From Rhodanobacter sp. (lineage in GTDB: Bacteria; Pseudomonadota; Gammaproteobacteria; Xanthomonadales; Rhodanobacteraceae): a stretch of 64,000 bases of DNA. This document shows positions 1 to 8,806 of the stretch, in pieces. Where the stretch lies: contig AP031382.1 in assembly GCA_040371205.1 (NCBI GenBank), forward strand, positions 1,113,562-1,177,561, in the 5' to 3' direction. The position numbers and the translations under genes were made by a program. Under the pieces are notes generated by a model. The model was not told where the DNA came from. It saw nothing but the letters and a program-made list of their open reading frames with translations, and did no database searches. Each line of letters begins with the position of its first letter. Position 1 is the first letter of the stretch.

Positions 1-496
1 CGGTATGCAGCGGCGCCAGGCCGCGGCCGATGATGAATTCGGTGCTGCCGCCGCCCACGTCCATGATCAGCCGCGGTTCGCGCGAGGCGGGCAGGTCGTG
101 CGCGGCGCCTAAGAAGATCAGGCGGCCTTCCTCGCGGCCGGAGACCACCTCGATGGGATGGCCCAGCGCGGCTTCGGCGGCGGCGAGAAACGTCTGCGGC
201 GAGGCCAGCCGGCGCACCGTATTGGTGGCCACGGCGCGCACGCGCTGGGAAGGCAGGCCGGCGATGCGCTGGCCGAAGCGGGCGAGGCAATCCATCGCGC
301 GGGCGCGGTGGTCGGCGTCCAGCGAACCGTCGCCGCGCAGGCCGGCGGCCATGCGCACGCTGTCGCGCAGGCGGTCGATCACCCGCGGCTCGCCGTGTTC
401 CATGCGCGCCACGATCAGGTGGAAGCTGTTCGAACCCATGTCCACTGCGGCCAGCAGTTCGCCGTCGCGGATCGGGGTCTGGTCGGCCTGGCTCAA
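1..496 (-). CDS. ppx: Exopolyphosphatase Ppx/GppA family (partial, C-terminus beyond window)
   Basis: Exopolyphosphatase, which removes phosphate from the ends of polyphosphate chains in the cytoplasm. About 165 N-terminal codons are visible. The actin-like ATPase fold shows two family motifs: an N-terminal VDMGSNSFHL phosphate loop and DVGGGSTEF further on. No ATG is suitable. I chose a TTG at 496 because an AGGAG ribosome-binding site (504-508 on the plus strand, read in reverse) precedes it by 7 bases. It lies 85 bases downstream of ppk on the same strand, the classic ppk-ppx pairing of synthesis and breakdown. The gene runs off the left edge, so family assignment (Ppx rather than GppA) rests mainly on this neighbour. 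Confidence 0.9.
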   Translation of the reverse strand, partial: MSQADQTPIRDGELLAAVDMGSNSFHLIVARMEHGEPRVIDRLRDSVRMAAGLRGDGSLDADHRARAMDCLARFGQRIAGLPSQRVRAVATNTVRRLASPQTFLAAAEAALGHPIEVVSGREEGRLIFLGAAHDLPASREPRLIMDVGGGSTEFIIGRGLAPLHT

Positions 497-581
497 GCGC
501 GGGCTCCTGGTCGGCTCGGTGGCATGCGGAAGCGTGCATCATGCCGCATCCGCGCGCGGCTTTCTTGAGGTTCCTTGCCGT

Positions 582-2684
582 CTACGGGCACAGCTTGTCG
601 AGCAGCGCCTGCTGTGCGCTGTAGGGCGCGTCTTCGCCCGAGGCGGCGCGGGTGTAGCGGCCGTTGCCGTCCAGCCGCCAGGCCTGGGTGTTGTCGGCGA
701 GGCTGTCGGCGAGGGTTTCCGCGTAGACGCGCGCGGCAAGCTCGGGGTCGCGGATGGGAAAGGCGATCTCGATGCGGCGCATCAGGTTGCGCTCCATCCA
801 GTCGGCGCTGGCGCAGTAAAGCTCGGGCGATCCGTCGTTGCCGAACCAGTACACGCGGCTGTGCTCGAGGAAACGGCCGACGATGGAGCGCACGCGGATG
901 CGTTCGGAGATGCCGGGCAGGCCGGGGCGCAGCGTGCAGGCGCCGCGCACGATCAGGTCGATCTCCACGCCGGCCTGCGAGGCGCGGTACAGCGCCTCGA
1001 TCACGTGCGCTTCGTTCAGCGCGTTGAGCTTGGCCACGATGCGCGCGGGGCGGCCGGCGCGGGCCAGTTCCGTCTCGCGTTCGATGCGCTCCATCACGCC
1101 GGTGTAGAGGGTGAACGGCGAGTGCAGCAGGCGCTTCAGCGCGATGCGCGGGCCCAGCCCGGAGAGCTGCTGGAAGACCTTGTGCAGATCCTCGCCGATC
1201 TCGGGGTCGGCGGTCATCAGGCCGATGTCGGTGTAGGTGCGGCTGTTGATCTGGTGGTAGTTGCCGGTGGAAAGATGCGCGTAGCGGCGCAGCGTGTCGC
1301 CCTCGCGGCGCACGATCAGCATCATCTTGGCGTGGGTCTTGTAGCCCACCACGCCGTACACCACCTGCACGCCGGCCTCCTGCAGGCGCGTGGCGAGGCG
1401 GATGTTGGCCTCTTCGTCGAAGCGCGCGCGCAACTCGATCACCACGGTGACGTCCTTGCCGTGGCGTGCCGCCTCCACCAGCAGATCCACCAGCGGCGTG
1501 TCTTCGCCGGCGCGGTACAGGGTCTGCTTGATCGCCAGCACCTTGGGGTCGGTGCTGGCCTGGCGCAGCAGATCCACCACGGCGGCGAAACTCTGGTAGG
1601 GGTGGTGCAGCAGCACGTCGTGCCGGGCGATCCGCTCGAACTTGTCGCGGCTGCCCTCCAGTTCGGCGGGCAGCTTCGGGGTGAAGCGCGGGTATTTCAG
1701 GTCCGGACGGTCCAGCCAGTCGCAGATCAGGGCGGCGCGGATGATGTTGACCGGGCCGTCGCAGCGGTAGACGTCGGCCTCCTCAAGCTGGAAGTTGCGC
1801 GTCAGCATCGAGGTGATGGACTGCGGGCAGTCGGTGGCGATCTCCAGTCGCACCGGCCGCGCGTAACCGCGCCCCACCAACTCCTCGCTGAGCGCGCGGG
1901 CGAGGTTGTCCACCTCGGCGTCCTCCACCATCAGCTCGCTGTTGCGGGTGACGCGGAACTGCCAGGAGCCGACCACCTTGAAGCCGGGGAACATCAGGTC
2001 GACGAAGGCGTGCAGCAGCTCGGCGAGGAACACGAAATGGTCGCCCTCGCCGCAGACCTCGGCCGGCACGCGGATGATCCGCGGCAGCGAGCGCGGCGCG
2101 CGCACCAGCGCCATGTGGCCTTCGTGGCCGAAGGCGTCGCGGCCCTTCAGTACCACCGCGATGTTCAGCGTCTTGTTGAGGATGCGCGGGAACGGGTGCG
2201 CCGGGTCCAGCCCCAGCGGCGACAGCACGGGCAGCACCTCGTGCTCGAAATAGCCCTGCAGCCAGCGTTTCTGGCGCGTGCTCCACTGCGCGCGGGTAAG
2301 GATGTGGATGCCTTCGGCATCCAGCTGCGGGCGCAGTTCCCGTTGCCAGATCGCATACTGCTCGGCGACCAGCTCCAGCACGCGGCTGCGGATGCGCGAC
2401 AGCAGTTCCGGCGGCGACAGCCCGTCCGGCCCCGGCGCGGCCGAACCGTAGGCGTGGTGGTGCTTGAGCATCGCCACGCGCACCTCGAAGAATTCGTCGA
2501 GGTTGTTGGCCACGATGCTGAGGAAGCGCAGCCGTTCCAGCAGCGGCACCGTGGTGTCGCGCGCCATGGCCTGCACGCGGAAATTGAATTCCAGCGCGGC
2601 CAGCTCGCGGCTGAGGTAAAGCTCGGGGGCGGCCAGGTCGATGGGCGCGGGCGAAGGAGTGTCGGGGCGTCGCATGGCGTGCAT
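582..2684 (-). CDS. ppk: Polyphosphate kinase 1
   Basis: Makes polyphosphate reversibly from ATP through a phosphohistidine intermediate. The 700-residue product has the full family length. The N-terminal part carries the LSRELAALEFN and NNLDEFFEVR signatures. The autophosphorylated histidine is His451 in YKTHAKM, and the second essential histidine is His608 in LEHSRVYWF. Two start codons lie three codons apart (2684 and 2675), and I keep the upstream one because neither has a clear ribosome-binding site. It follows phoR by 46 bases and precedes ppx, so phoB-phoR-ppk-ppx probably form one phosphate-stress transcription unit. Recognition is certain from the sequence; operon structure is inferred from spacing. 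Confidence 0.97.
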   Translation of the reverse strand: MHAMRRPDTPSPAPIDLAAPELYLSRELAALEFNFRVQAMARDTTVPLLERLRFLSIVANNLDEFFEVRVAMLKHHHAYGSAAPGPDGLSPPELLSRIRSRVLELVAEQYAIWQRELRPQLDAEGIHILTRAQWSTRQKRWLQGYFEHEVLPVLSPLGLDPAHPFPRILNKTLNIAVVLKGRDAFGHEGHMALVRAPRSLPRIIRVPAEVCGEGDHFVFLAELLHAFVDLMFPGFKVVGSWQFRVTRNSELMVEDAEVDNLARALSEELVGRGYARPVRLEIATDCPQSITSMLTRNFQLEEADVYRCDGPVNIIRAALICDWLDRPDLKYPRFTPKLPAELEGSRDKFERIARHDVLLHHPYQSFAAVVDLLRQASTDPKVLAIKQTLYRAGEDTPLVDLLVEAARHGKDVTVVIELRARFDEEANIRLATRLQEAGVQVVYGVVGYKTHAKMMLIVRREGDTLRRYAHLSTGNYHQINSRTYTDIGLMTADPEIGEDLHKVFQQLSGLGPRIALKRLLHSPFTLYTGVMERIERETELARAGRPARIVAKLNALNEAHVIEALYRASQAGVEIDLIVRGACTLRPGLPGISERIRVRSIVGRFLEHSRVYWFGNDGSPELYCASADWMERNLMRRIEIAFPIRDPELAARVYAETLADSLADNTQAWRLDGNGRYTRAASGEDAPYSAQQALLDKLCP

Positions 2685-2730
2685 TCTGGCGCATGCGCGC
2701 CGGCCGGTGCGCGATGCGGCGCGCGGCGCT

Positions 2731-3990
2731 TCAGCTTTCGTCGTGGCTGCGCGCGGGCGCCAGCAGGCGCTCCGGCCCGAAGTGGCAGGAAAACGTGGAG
2801 CCGCGGCCGGGTTCGCTCTCGATGCCCAGCCGCGCCTGGTGCAGGTTCAGCACGTGCTTGACGATGGACAGCCCCAGCCCGGTGCCGCCGGTGCCGCGCG
2901 AGCGGCTGGAGGACACCCGGTAGAAGCGCTCGGTGAGACGGGAGAGATGGCTGGCGGGAATGCCGTAGCCGGTGTCGCTGACCGCGTAGGTGGCGCCTTC
3001 CGGGGTGCGCCGCCAGCGTATGGTGATGCTGCCGCCGACGGGTGTGTAGCGCACCGCGTTGCTGACGAGGTTGGAAAGCGCGCTGTGCAGATCCTTGGGC
3101 GAGCCGAGCAGGTCGAGTCCGGCGTCGGCCTGCACCGCGACGCTGTGGCGGCCCTGGCTCAGCGCCTCGGCTTCCTTGCGCAGCGTGGCCAGCAGCGGCG
3201 CCATCGGGACGCGCTCGTCCTCGACGTGGTGCTGGGTTTCGAGCCGAGACAGGGTGAGCAGGTCTTCCACGATCTGGCCCATGCGGCGCGACTGCGCGCG
3301 CATCTCGCCCAGCACGGGCGCCAGCGCGGGGGCATCCTCGGGATCGAGCAGTTCCAGGTAGCCGTGGATCACGGTGAGCGGCGTGCGCAGTTCGTGCGAG
3401 ACGTTGGCCACGAAGTCGCGGCGCATCTGCTCCAGCCGGGTGACGTGGCTGGTGTCGCGCGCCAGCAGCACCTGCTGGCGGCGGCCGAACGGCAGCAGGC
3501 TCACGCTGATCTGGCTGTCCGGGCGGCCCGGCGCCACGGTGTCGTGCAGCGGCTCGTGCTCGTCCTGGCGCAACCAGTCGGCGAGTTCCGAGGCCTGCAG
3601 GCGCTGTTCCAGCGGCGTGCCGCGATCATGCGGGGAGCGCAGGCCGAGCAGGTTTTCCGCCGCATGGTTGAACCAGCGCACGCGCTGGTCCGGATCGAGC
3701 AGCACCACGGCGTCGGGCAACTGGCTGGCGGTGCGGCGCAGGTCGCGCAGGCTGGAAGCGAGACGGTGGGTGCGCATCATGAGGCGGTCGTGTTTCGCGG
3801 CGGCGGCGGTCGGCGACATGATGTGTCGCGCCATGTGACCGTCCCGCGACAGCAGCAAGACGATTTCCGCCACGGCGGCGAGGGCCATGCCCGCCGCGAC
3901 GCGGCCGCCCGCCAGCCAGCCGAGCAGCGCACCCGCAAGCAGGCCGGCAAGGCAGGCGAGAGGCAGTTTCCAGCGATGGGGAATGGGCAT
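2731..3990 (-). CDS. phoR: Phosphate regulon sensor histidine kinase PhoR
   Basis: Inner-membrane sensor kinase that phosphorylates PhoB when phosphate is scarce. Two adjacent hydrophobic segments (about residues 7-29 and 32-48) leave almost no periplasmic loop, as in other PhoR proteins, which sense through the Pst transporter. A PAS region follows (about 88-180), then the dimerisation helix with the phosphoacceptor His199 in VSHELRTPL. ATP-binding boxes follow: LVSNAVRYTP, DTGYGIP and GTGLGLSIV. At 419 residues the length is normal. It lies 114 bases after phoB on the same strand. No pst or phoU genes are in the window. Confidence 0.95.
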   Translation of the reverse strand: MPIPHRWKLPLACLAGLLAGALLGWLAGGRVAAGMALAAVAEIVLLLSRDGHMARHIMSPTAAAAKHDRLMMRTHRLASSLRDLRRTASQLPDAVVLLDPDQRVRWFNHAAENLLGLRSPHDRGTPLEQRLQASELADWLRQDEHEPLHDTVAPGRPDSQISVSLLPFGRRQQVLLARDTSHVTRLEQMRRDFVANVSHELRTPLTVIHGYLELLDPEDAPALAPVLGEMRAQSRRMGQIVEDLLTLSRLETQHHVEDERVPMAPLLATLRKEAEALSQGRHSVAVQADAGLDLLGSPKDLHSALSNLVSNAVRYTPVGGSITIRWRRTPEGATYAVSDTGYGIPASHLSRLTERFYRVSSSRSRGTGGTGLGLSIVKHVLNLHQARLGIESEPGRGSTFSCHFGPERLLAPARSHDES

Positions 3991-4104
3991 CGAGAGACAG
4001 GATGTTCGGCGGGCCGGATGTGCAGCTTACAGCGTGCCCGCCGATGCGATTTGCCAGCCATCCGGGCTTGTGCTGGGACGACGGGCAAGCCGGCTGCGGG
4101 CGGG

Positions 4105-4794
4105 TCAGACGCTGGCGGAGAAGCGGTAGCCGCTGCCGCGCACGGTCTGCACCATGTCTTCCAGCTTCCACGGTTCCAGCGTCTTGCGCAGGCGGCGGAT
4201 GTGCACGTCCACGGTGCGTTCCTCGACGTACACGCTGCCGCCCCACACGTGGTCGAGCAGCTGCGCGCGCGAGTACACGCGCTCGGGGTGGGTCATGAAG
4301 AAGTGCAGCAGGCGGTATTCGGTGGGGCCGATGGTGACCGGCTCGTCGCCGGCGAACACCCGGTGGGCCGGTCCGTCGATGCGCAGCCGGCCCAGTTCCA
4401 CCATGCCGTCGCCGTCGTCGCCGTGGGTGCGGCGCAGCACCGCCTTGATCCGCGCGAGCAGTTCGCGGGTGGAGAAGGGTTTGACCACGTAGTCGTCCAC
4501 GCCGGCTTCCAGGCCGTTGACGCGGTCCATCTCCTCGCCGCGCGCGGTGAGCATGATGATGGGGATCTCGCGGCTCAGCTCTTCCTTGCGCAGGCGGCGC
4601 GCCAGCTCCAGCCCGCTCATGCCGTGCAGCATCCAGTCCAGCAGGATCAGGTCGGGCACCTGCTCGGAGATGGCGAGCTGGGCGGCCCGGGCATCGGCGG
4701 CCTGCATCGCTTCCATGTCGGCCTTGCGAAGGGCGAAGGCGATCATTTCGCGGATCGAGGTCTCGTCTTCGACGATCAAGATGCGTTTGTGCAC
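4105..4794 (-). CDS. phoB: Phosphate regulon response regulator PhoB
   Basis: OmpR-family activator of phosphate-starvation genes. The receiver domain (residues 1-120) has the acidic pair ED at 10-11, phosphoacceptor Asp53 in LLDWML, and the conserved Lys in VVKPFS. The winged-helix DNA-binding domain fills about residues 130-229, with the RTVDVHIRRLRKTL recognition region. Length (229 aa) matches the family exactly. It is the first gene of the phoB-phoR-ppk-ppx set. A weak Pho-box-like sequence lies about 50 bases upstream, which would fit autoregulation but is poor in its second half. Confidence 0.96.
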   Translation of the reverse strand: MHKRILIVEDETSIREMIAFALRKADMEAMQAADARAAQLAISEQVPDLILLDWMLHGMSGLELARRLRKEELSREIPIIMLTARGEEMDRVNGLEAGVDDYVVKPFSTRELLARIKAVLRRTHGDDGDGMVELGRLRIDGPAHRVFAGDEPVTIGPTEYRLLHFFMTHPERVYSRAQLLDHVWGGSVYVEERTVDVHIRRLRKTLEPWKLEDMVQTVRGSGYRFSASV

Positions 4795-4840
4795 GCTGGC
4801 AGGATCCGTTGGCCTGTGACCGTGATATTGCAGTGCAGGA

Positions 4841-4860
4841 ATGTTACGCGGCTATGACAC
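4841..4860 (-). promoter_or_regulatory. Possible weak Pho box upstream of phoB
   Basis: Read on the minus strand the site starts GTGTCAT, six of seven bases of the CTGTCAT half-site. The repeat expected 11 bases later is only about three of seven. It sits 47-66 bases upstream of the phoB start. PhoB often regulates itself, so the place is right, but the match is weak and could be chance. Confidence 0.22.
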
Positions 4861-4970
4861 GGAATGGGGTGAAGACTGGCTCATGCATCCGCCCGTGAGG
4901 ACGGAGCCGGACGGACAGCCACCACGGTTGCACCTTGGGTTTCAGCAAAGCGTCGTGCCCGGTCGCGTGC

Positions 4971-6653
4971 CTAACGGGGGTCGGCATCCAGACCGAAACA
5001 CAGCCGCCCCGCGCAGCGCCCGCCCTGCAGCTGCTGCGAGCCGTCCGGGGTGGCGGGGTTGTCCGGCGTGTCGATCTTGCGCTTGCGCAGTTCCATCACC
5101 AGCGGGGTCAGTTCGCCGATGCGCGCCTGGATGCGGGCGCGGGCGTAGTAGCTGAGGTCGTCGCGCTTGAGCAGGCGCTTGAGTTGTTCCATGGCGTCGA
5201 ACGGCCGGCCGGAGTAGTAGCTGGCGTCGGCATAGGCCTCGCCGGCGCGTTCGCCGTCGCCGGCCTTGTCGCTGGCGCGGGCGTAGGCGGTGTACAGGGC
5301 GGGATCGTCGCTGTTTTCCAGCAGCGGGCGCAGCAGGTCGGCGGCGGTGCCGGCTTGCGCCTTGTCGCCGCGTTCGGTGAGTGCGGTGGCGTAGGCGAGC
5401 GCCACCGCCCGGTTGCGCGGCGACTGCAGGTTGAGCTGGCGGTACAGCGCCAGCGCGGCGTTGCGTTGCCCGGCCTGCCGTTCGGCGTCGGCCAGCGCCA
5501 GCGTCAGGATCAGGCTGCCGGCGTGCGCTTTCAGCAGCGGCTCGAGCTGCGCCATCGCCTGCGCGCCACGGTCGCTGCGGGTAAGCGCCAGCGCATAGCC
5601 GTAACGGTTGGACGGCGTGTCGAAGCCGGGGTTGCCCTTGAGATTGGCGGCGTAATAGTCGGCCAGCTTGATCGGGTCGCCGGTCAGCACGCGCGCGCGT
5701 TCGCGCATCAGTGCGTAGGTGCTGAGCCCGGACGGATCGTCGGCGCCTGCGCCGAGCTGGATCGGCCCGTGCACGAAGGCCATCGGCGCGCTGATCTGTT
5801 CCCACTGGCCCTTGAGCAGCAGGTTGCCGGAAGGACGCTGCTTCTGTTCGGCGATCAGCGCGCCGGCGCGCGCCTTGGCGTCGGCGATGCGGTCGCTGGT
5901 GACCGGGTGGTCCTGCAGGAACGACGGCGCTTCGCCGGCTGCGCCGGTGCTCATCACGTCTTCCATGTGCTGGAAGAAGGCGGCCATCGCATTGGGGTCG
6001 AAGCCGGCGTTGGCCAGCGTCTTGATGCCGGCGCGGTCGGCCTCGATCTCGTCCTTGCGGGTGAAGTTGATCTCCTTCTGCGCCAACAGGCCCTGTCCGC
6101 CGGCCAGCACCGCGATCGGGGCGTCGCCGGCGCTGCGGCCGGCCGTGCCGGCGGCAATGGCGCCCAGCAGCACCAGCGCCATCAGCGGGGCGTCCTTCCT
6201 GGAATCCTCGAAGGCGCGCTGCAGGTGGTTCTGGGTGATGTGGCCGATCTCGTGCGCGATCACGCCCGCCAGCTCGCTCTCGTTGCGGGTGATGGCGATC
6301 AGGCCGGAGTTCACCGCGATGTAGCCGCCGGGCATGGCGAAGGCGTTGATCTCGTCGTCCTTGACGATGAAGAACTCGAAGTGGTCGCGCGGCTTGGCGC
6401 AGGCGGCGACCAGCCGGAAGCCGAGATCGTTGATGTAGTCCTCCAGCAGCGGATCGTCCACCACCATGTCCAGCGCGCGCATCTGGCGCAGCATCGCGGC
6501 GCCGTAGTCCTGCGCTTCCTGCGGCGAGATCAGCGCATCCGCCGAACTGCCGAGGTCGGGCAGGCGCGCGTTGTCCTGTGCGCCGGCGGCGAAGGCGAGG
6601 CCGGCGAGGATCAGGGCGGTGAGCAGGCGCTTGGCGCGGAGTCGTGGTGCCAT
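4971..6653 (-). CDS. bepA: Periplasmic M48 metalloprotease/chaperone BepA-like, with TPR domain
   Basis: Probable periplasmic zinc protease and chaperone that assists or degrades outer-membrane proteins such as LptD. A signal peptide is visible (hydrophobic core about residues 9-24, cleavage near AAGA/Q). The zinc site HEIGH lies at residues 134-138, and the likely third ligand is Glu in DEIEADRAG about 70 residues later. The C-terminal third looks like tetratricopeptide repeats, with repeated Ala/Leu/Tyr-spaced helices such as ALALYRQLNLQSP. E. coli BepA has 487 residues and this one 560, with a longer C-terminus. It is monocistronic between phoB and the divergent grxC. Confidence 0.9.
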   Translation of the reverse strand: MAPRLRAKRLLTALILAGLAFAAGAQDNARLPDLGSSADALISPQEAQDYGAAMLRQMRALDMVVDDPLLEDYINDLGFRLVAACAKPRDHFEFFIVKDDEINAFAMPGGYIAVNSGLIAITRNESELAGVIAHEIGHITQNHLQRAFEDSRKDAPLMALVLLGAIAAGTAGRSAGDAPIAVLAGGQGLLAQKEINFTRKDEIEADRAGIKTLANAGFDPNAMAAFFQHMEDVMSTGAAGEAPSFLQDHPVTSDRIADAKARAGALIAEQKQRPSGNLLLKGQWEQISAPMAFVHGPIQLGAGADDPSGLSTYALMRERARVLTGDPIKLADYYAANLKGNPGFDTPSNRYGYALALTRSDRGAQAMAQLEPLLKAHAGSLILTLALADAERQAGQRNAALALYRQLNLQSPRNRAVALAYATALTERGDKAQAGTAADLLRPLLENSDDPALYTAYARASDKAGDGERAGEAYADASYYSGRPFDAMEQLKRLLKRDDLSYYARARIQARIGELTPLVMELRKRKIDTPDNPATPDGSQQLQGGRCAGRLCFGLDADPR

Positions 6654-6823
6654 GGGGGTGGGTATCGGCGGATAATGGCGGCTTTGCGGTCGTCCGCGAC
6701 CGCGAAGATCGGGCAGGCGGCCATCCGTGCTGCACCTTTCGCTGGTTGGATTGACCGTTCGAGTCGAAACTTGTTCCAGGGGGCATTGCCCCCATGTTCT
6801 GCGCAGGCAATCGGAGTTGTGCG

Positions 6824-7087
6824 ATGTCCAAGATCGAAGTCTATTCCACCGCGGTGTGTCCGTACTGCGTGGCGGCCAAGAACCTGCTCAAGTCCAAGGG
6901 GCTGGAGTGGAGCGAGGTGCGCGTGGACACCGACCCCGCGCAGCGCGACGCCATGCTGGCGCGCAGCGGCGGCCGCCGCACCGTGCCGCAGATCTTCGTC
7001 AACGACCGGCACGTGGGCGGCTACGACGACCTGGTGGCGGCCGACCGCAGCGGCAAGCTGGCCGAGTGGCTGGGAGAGCACGCATGA
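6824..7087 (+). CDS. grxC: Glutaredoxin 3
   Basis: Small thiol-disulfide oxidoreductase that uses glutathione to reduce protein disulfides in the cytoplasm. The 87-residue product has the CPYC active site at residues 12-15 and the conserved TVPQIF cis-proline loop followed by GGYDDL. I chose the ATG at 6824 rather than one 10 codons upstream because the protein then starts MSKIEVY, as in the family, and has a GGAG-type ribosome-binding site. Its stop overlaps the start of the next gene (ATGA), so the two are translationally coupled. Confidence 0.95.
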   Translation: MSKIEVYSTAVCPYCVAAKNLLKSKGLEWSEVRVDTDPAQRDAMLARSGGRRTVPQIFVNDRHVGGYDDLVAADRSGKLAEWLGEHA

Positions 7088-7473
7088 GCGGCGAAAAGGA
7101 TCGCTTGGCCGAGTTCACCGCGTTCCGCCAGCGCATGAACGAGCGCATCCTGGCCGAGGACAACCAGGTCGTGCGGCGCTTCTTCGCGCTGGACACGCAG
7201 ACCTACAAGCCCGGCGCGCTGGACGTGAAGACCAAGGAACTGCTGGGCCTGGTCGCCTCGATGGTGCTGCGCTGCGACGACTGCATCAGCTACCACGTGG
7301 CGCAGTGCAAGGAAGCGGGCGTCACCCGCGAGGAATTCTTCGAGACCTTCAGCGTGGGCCTGGTGGTGGGCGGCTCCATCGTGATCCCGCATCTGCGCCG
7401 TGCCGTCGATTTCCTCGACAAGTTGGAAGAAGGCGAAGCCACGGCCGACGCAGCCTGCGCCGATCACGGCTGA
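7084..7473 (+). CDS. Carboxymuconolactone decarboxylase / AhpD-like family protein
   Basis: A 129-residue protein of the carboxymuconolactone decarboxylase (AhpD-like) superfamily. The redox signature C-x2-C-x3-H is present as CDDCISYH (Cys64, Cys67, His71), the arrangement used by AhpD alkylhydroperoxidases to form a disulfide. It starts within the grxC stop codon (ATGA overlap), so it is co-translated with a glutaredoxin. That suggests a thiol-based peroxide or redox role, possibly with glutaredoxin as electron donor, which is inference. No decarboxylase pathway genes are nearby. The substrate is unknown. Confidence 0.85.
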   Translation: MSGEKDRLAEFTAFRQRMNERILAEDNQVVRRFFALDTQTYKPGALDVKTKELLGLVASMVLRCDDCISYHVAQCKEAGVTREEFFETFSVGLVVGGSIVIPHLRRAVDFLDKLEEGEATADAACADHG

Positions 7474-7665
7474 CGCCACAGGCGCGGCCATCGGCGCCGG
7501 TGCCATGCCGTTTCGCGCGACGCTCCGTGCGAGGATTTTCAACGCCTGGCGCCGGTTTTCGGCTGTTCGCTTCCGTGGGGATCGGCGATAATTGCCGAAA
7601 TGCCGATTGACGCGCGTCCCTGCGCGGCGGCGGTCGGCGGTTTTCTTCCCCACGGAGTTTCCCCC

Positions 7666-8679
7666 ATGAGCAAGACCATCGCGGTGATCCCGGGCGACGG
7701 CATCGGCCCGGAGATCATGACCGCCACGTTGCGCGTGCTCGACGCGCTGGACTGCGGCCTCGCCTACGACTTCGCCGACGCCGGCATGGTGGCGCTGGAG
7801 AAGCACGGCGACCTGCTGCCCAAGGCCACGCTGGACAAGATCGCCGAGCACAAGGTGGCGCTGAAGGGCCCGTTGACCACCCCGATCGGCGGCGGCTTCA
7901 CCTCGATCAACGTCACCCTGCGCCGCCATTTCGACCTCTACGCCAACGTGCGTCCGGCGATCAGCTTCCCCGGCACCAAGGCGCGCTTCGAGAACATCGA
8001 CATCATCACGGTGCGCGAGAACACCGAGGGCGCGTACCTGGCCGAGGGCCAGTCGCTGTCGGAGGACGGCCAGACCGCCGTGTCGATGATCCGCAACACG
8101 CGCAAGGGCAGCGAGCGCATCGTGCGCTACGCCTTCGAGCTGGCGGTGAAGAAGGGCCGCAAGAAGGTCACGGCTGTGCACAAGGCCAACATCATCAAGA
8201 CCGCCTCCGGCCTGTTCCTCAACGTGGCGCGCGAAGTGGCCAAGGAATACCCGCAGATCGAGTTCAACGAGATGATCGTGGACAACACCTGCATGCAGCT
8301 GGTGATGAAGCCCGAGCAGTTCGACGTGATCGTCACCACCAACCTGTTCGGCGACATCCTCTCCGACCTGTGCGCGGGCCTGGTGGGCGGCCTGGGCCTG
8401 GCGCCGGGCGACAACATCGGCGAGAGCGCGGCGATCTTCGAGGCGGTGCACGGCTCCGCGCCGGACATCGCCGGCAAGGGCATCGCCAACCCCTGCGCGC
8501 TGCTGCTGGCGGCGGCCGACATGCTCGACCACCTCGGCATGGTGGCCAAGGGCGACAAGCTGCGCGCCGCGATCCGCGACACCATGACGAACGACCGCGA
8601 CAGCGTGACGCCGGACCTGGGCGGCAAGGGCAGCACCGAGAGCTTCGGTGCGGCCATCGCCAAGCGCGTCGCGGCCTGA
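7666..8679 (+). CDS. icd: NAD-dependent isocitrate dehydrogenase (IPMDH/ICDH family)
   Basis: Oxidises isocitrate to 2-oxoglutarate in the TCA cycle. The 337-residue protein has the beta-decarboxylating dehydrogenase layout: GDGIGPE near the start, NVTLRRHFDLYANVRP for substrate contact, and ITVRENTEGAY. The cofactor loop reads HGSAPDIAG. An Asp there marks NAD use, whereas NADP enzymes such as E. coli Icd have Lys-Tyr. Homoisocitrate or isopropylmalate dehydrogenases are the alternatives, but no leu or lys genes adjoin it. The ATG at 7666 has a CACGGAG ribosome-binding site; an in-frame ATG 22 codons upstream does not. Confidence 0.88.
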   Translation: MSKTIAVIPGDGIGPEIMTATLRVLDALDCGLAYDFADAGMVALEKHGDLLPKATLDKIAEHKVALKGPLTTPIGGGFTSINVTLRRHFDLYANVRPAISFPGTKARFENIDIITVRENTEGAYLAEGQSLSEDGQTAVSMIRNTRKGSERIVRYAFELAVKKGRKKVTAVHKANIIKTASGLFLNVAREVAKEYPQIEFNEMIVDNTCMQLVMKPEQFDVIVTTNLFGDILSDLCAGLVGGLGLAPGDNIGESAAIFEAVHGSAPDIAGKGIANPCALLLAAADMLDHLGMVAKGDKLRAAIRDTMTNDRDSVTPDLGGKGSTESFGAAIAKRVAA

Positions 8680-8697
8680 CCCGTTCGGCCTGACAGG

Positions 8698-8725
8698 AAA
8701 AGCCGCGGGAAACCGCGGCTTTTTC
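8698..8725 (+). terminator. Intrinsic terminator after isocitrate dehydrogenase gene
   Basis: An 8-bp perfect stem (8701-8708 with 8713-8720) closes a GAAA tetraloop and runs into TTTTT. A short A run precedes it. It begins 19 bases after the dehydrogenase stop codon. Confidence 0.85.
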
Positions 8726-8730
8726 GTGTC

Positions 8731-8787
8731 GTACATCCATGCGCGCCGCCCTGCGAGCGGGCAAAGCGGCCATCCTGCCGCTTTGCC
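8731..8787. repeat. Hairpin related to the TCC-loop repeat family
   Basis: An 11-bp perfect inverted repeat (8760-8770 with 8777-8787) encloses the loop CATCCT. About 25 bases before it is ACATCCATG with decayed arms. Spacing and loop resemble the hairpins at 32677-32785 and 41400-41443. It lies between two convergent genes and has no U tract, so it is not an ordinary terminator. Confidence 0.45.
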
Positions 8788-8806
8788 GTGGGCGTTGTCC
8801 GCGCCT

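Noticed and set aside
30..2861. 943-codon open frame on the plus strand opposite ppk and phoR
   Set aside because: It is a shadow of real genes in GC-rich DNA. The minus-strand proteins are clear full-length Ppk and PhoR, and the plus frame is low-complexity Arg/Ala/Gly/His sequence with no family motif.
6716..6750. GCGGCCATCCGTGCTGCA as another TCC-loop hairpin
   Set aside because: The arms pair at too few positions (mismatches at the third and fifth pairs), so it does not meet the pattern.
4935..7610. 891-codon plus-strand frame opposite bepA
   Set aside because: Opposite a complete metalloprotease gene, and its last part is grxC and its neighbour read out of frame. No recognisable domain.
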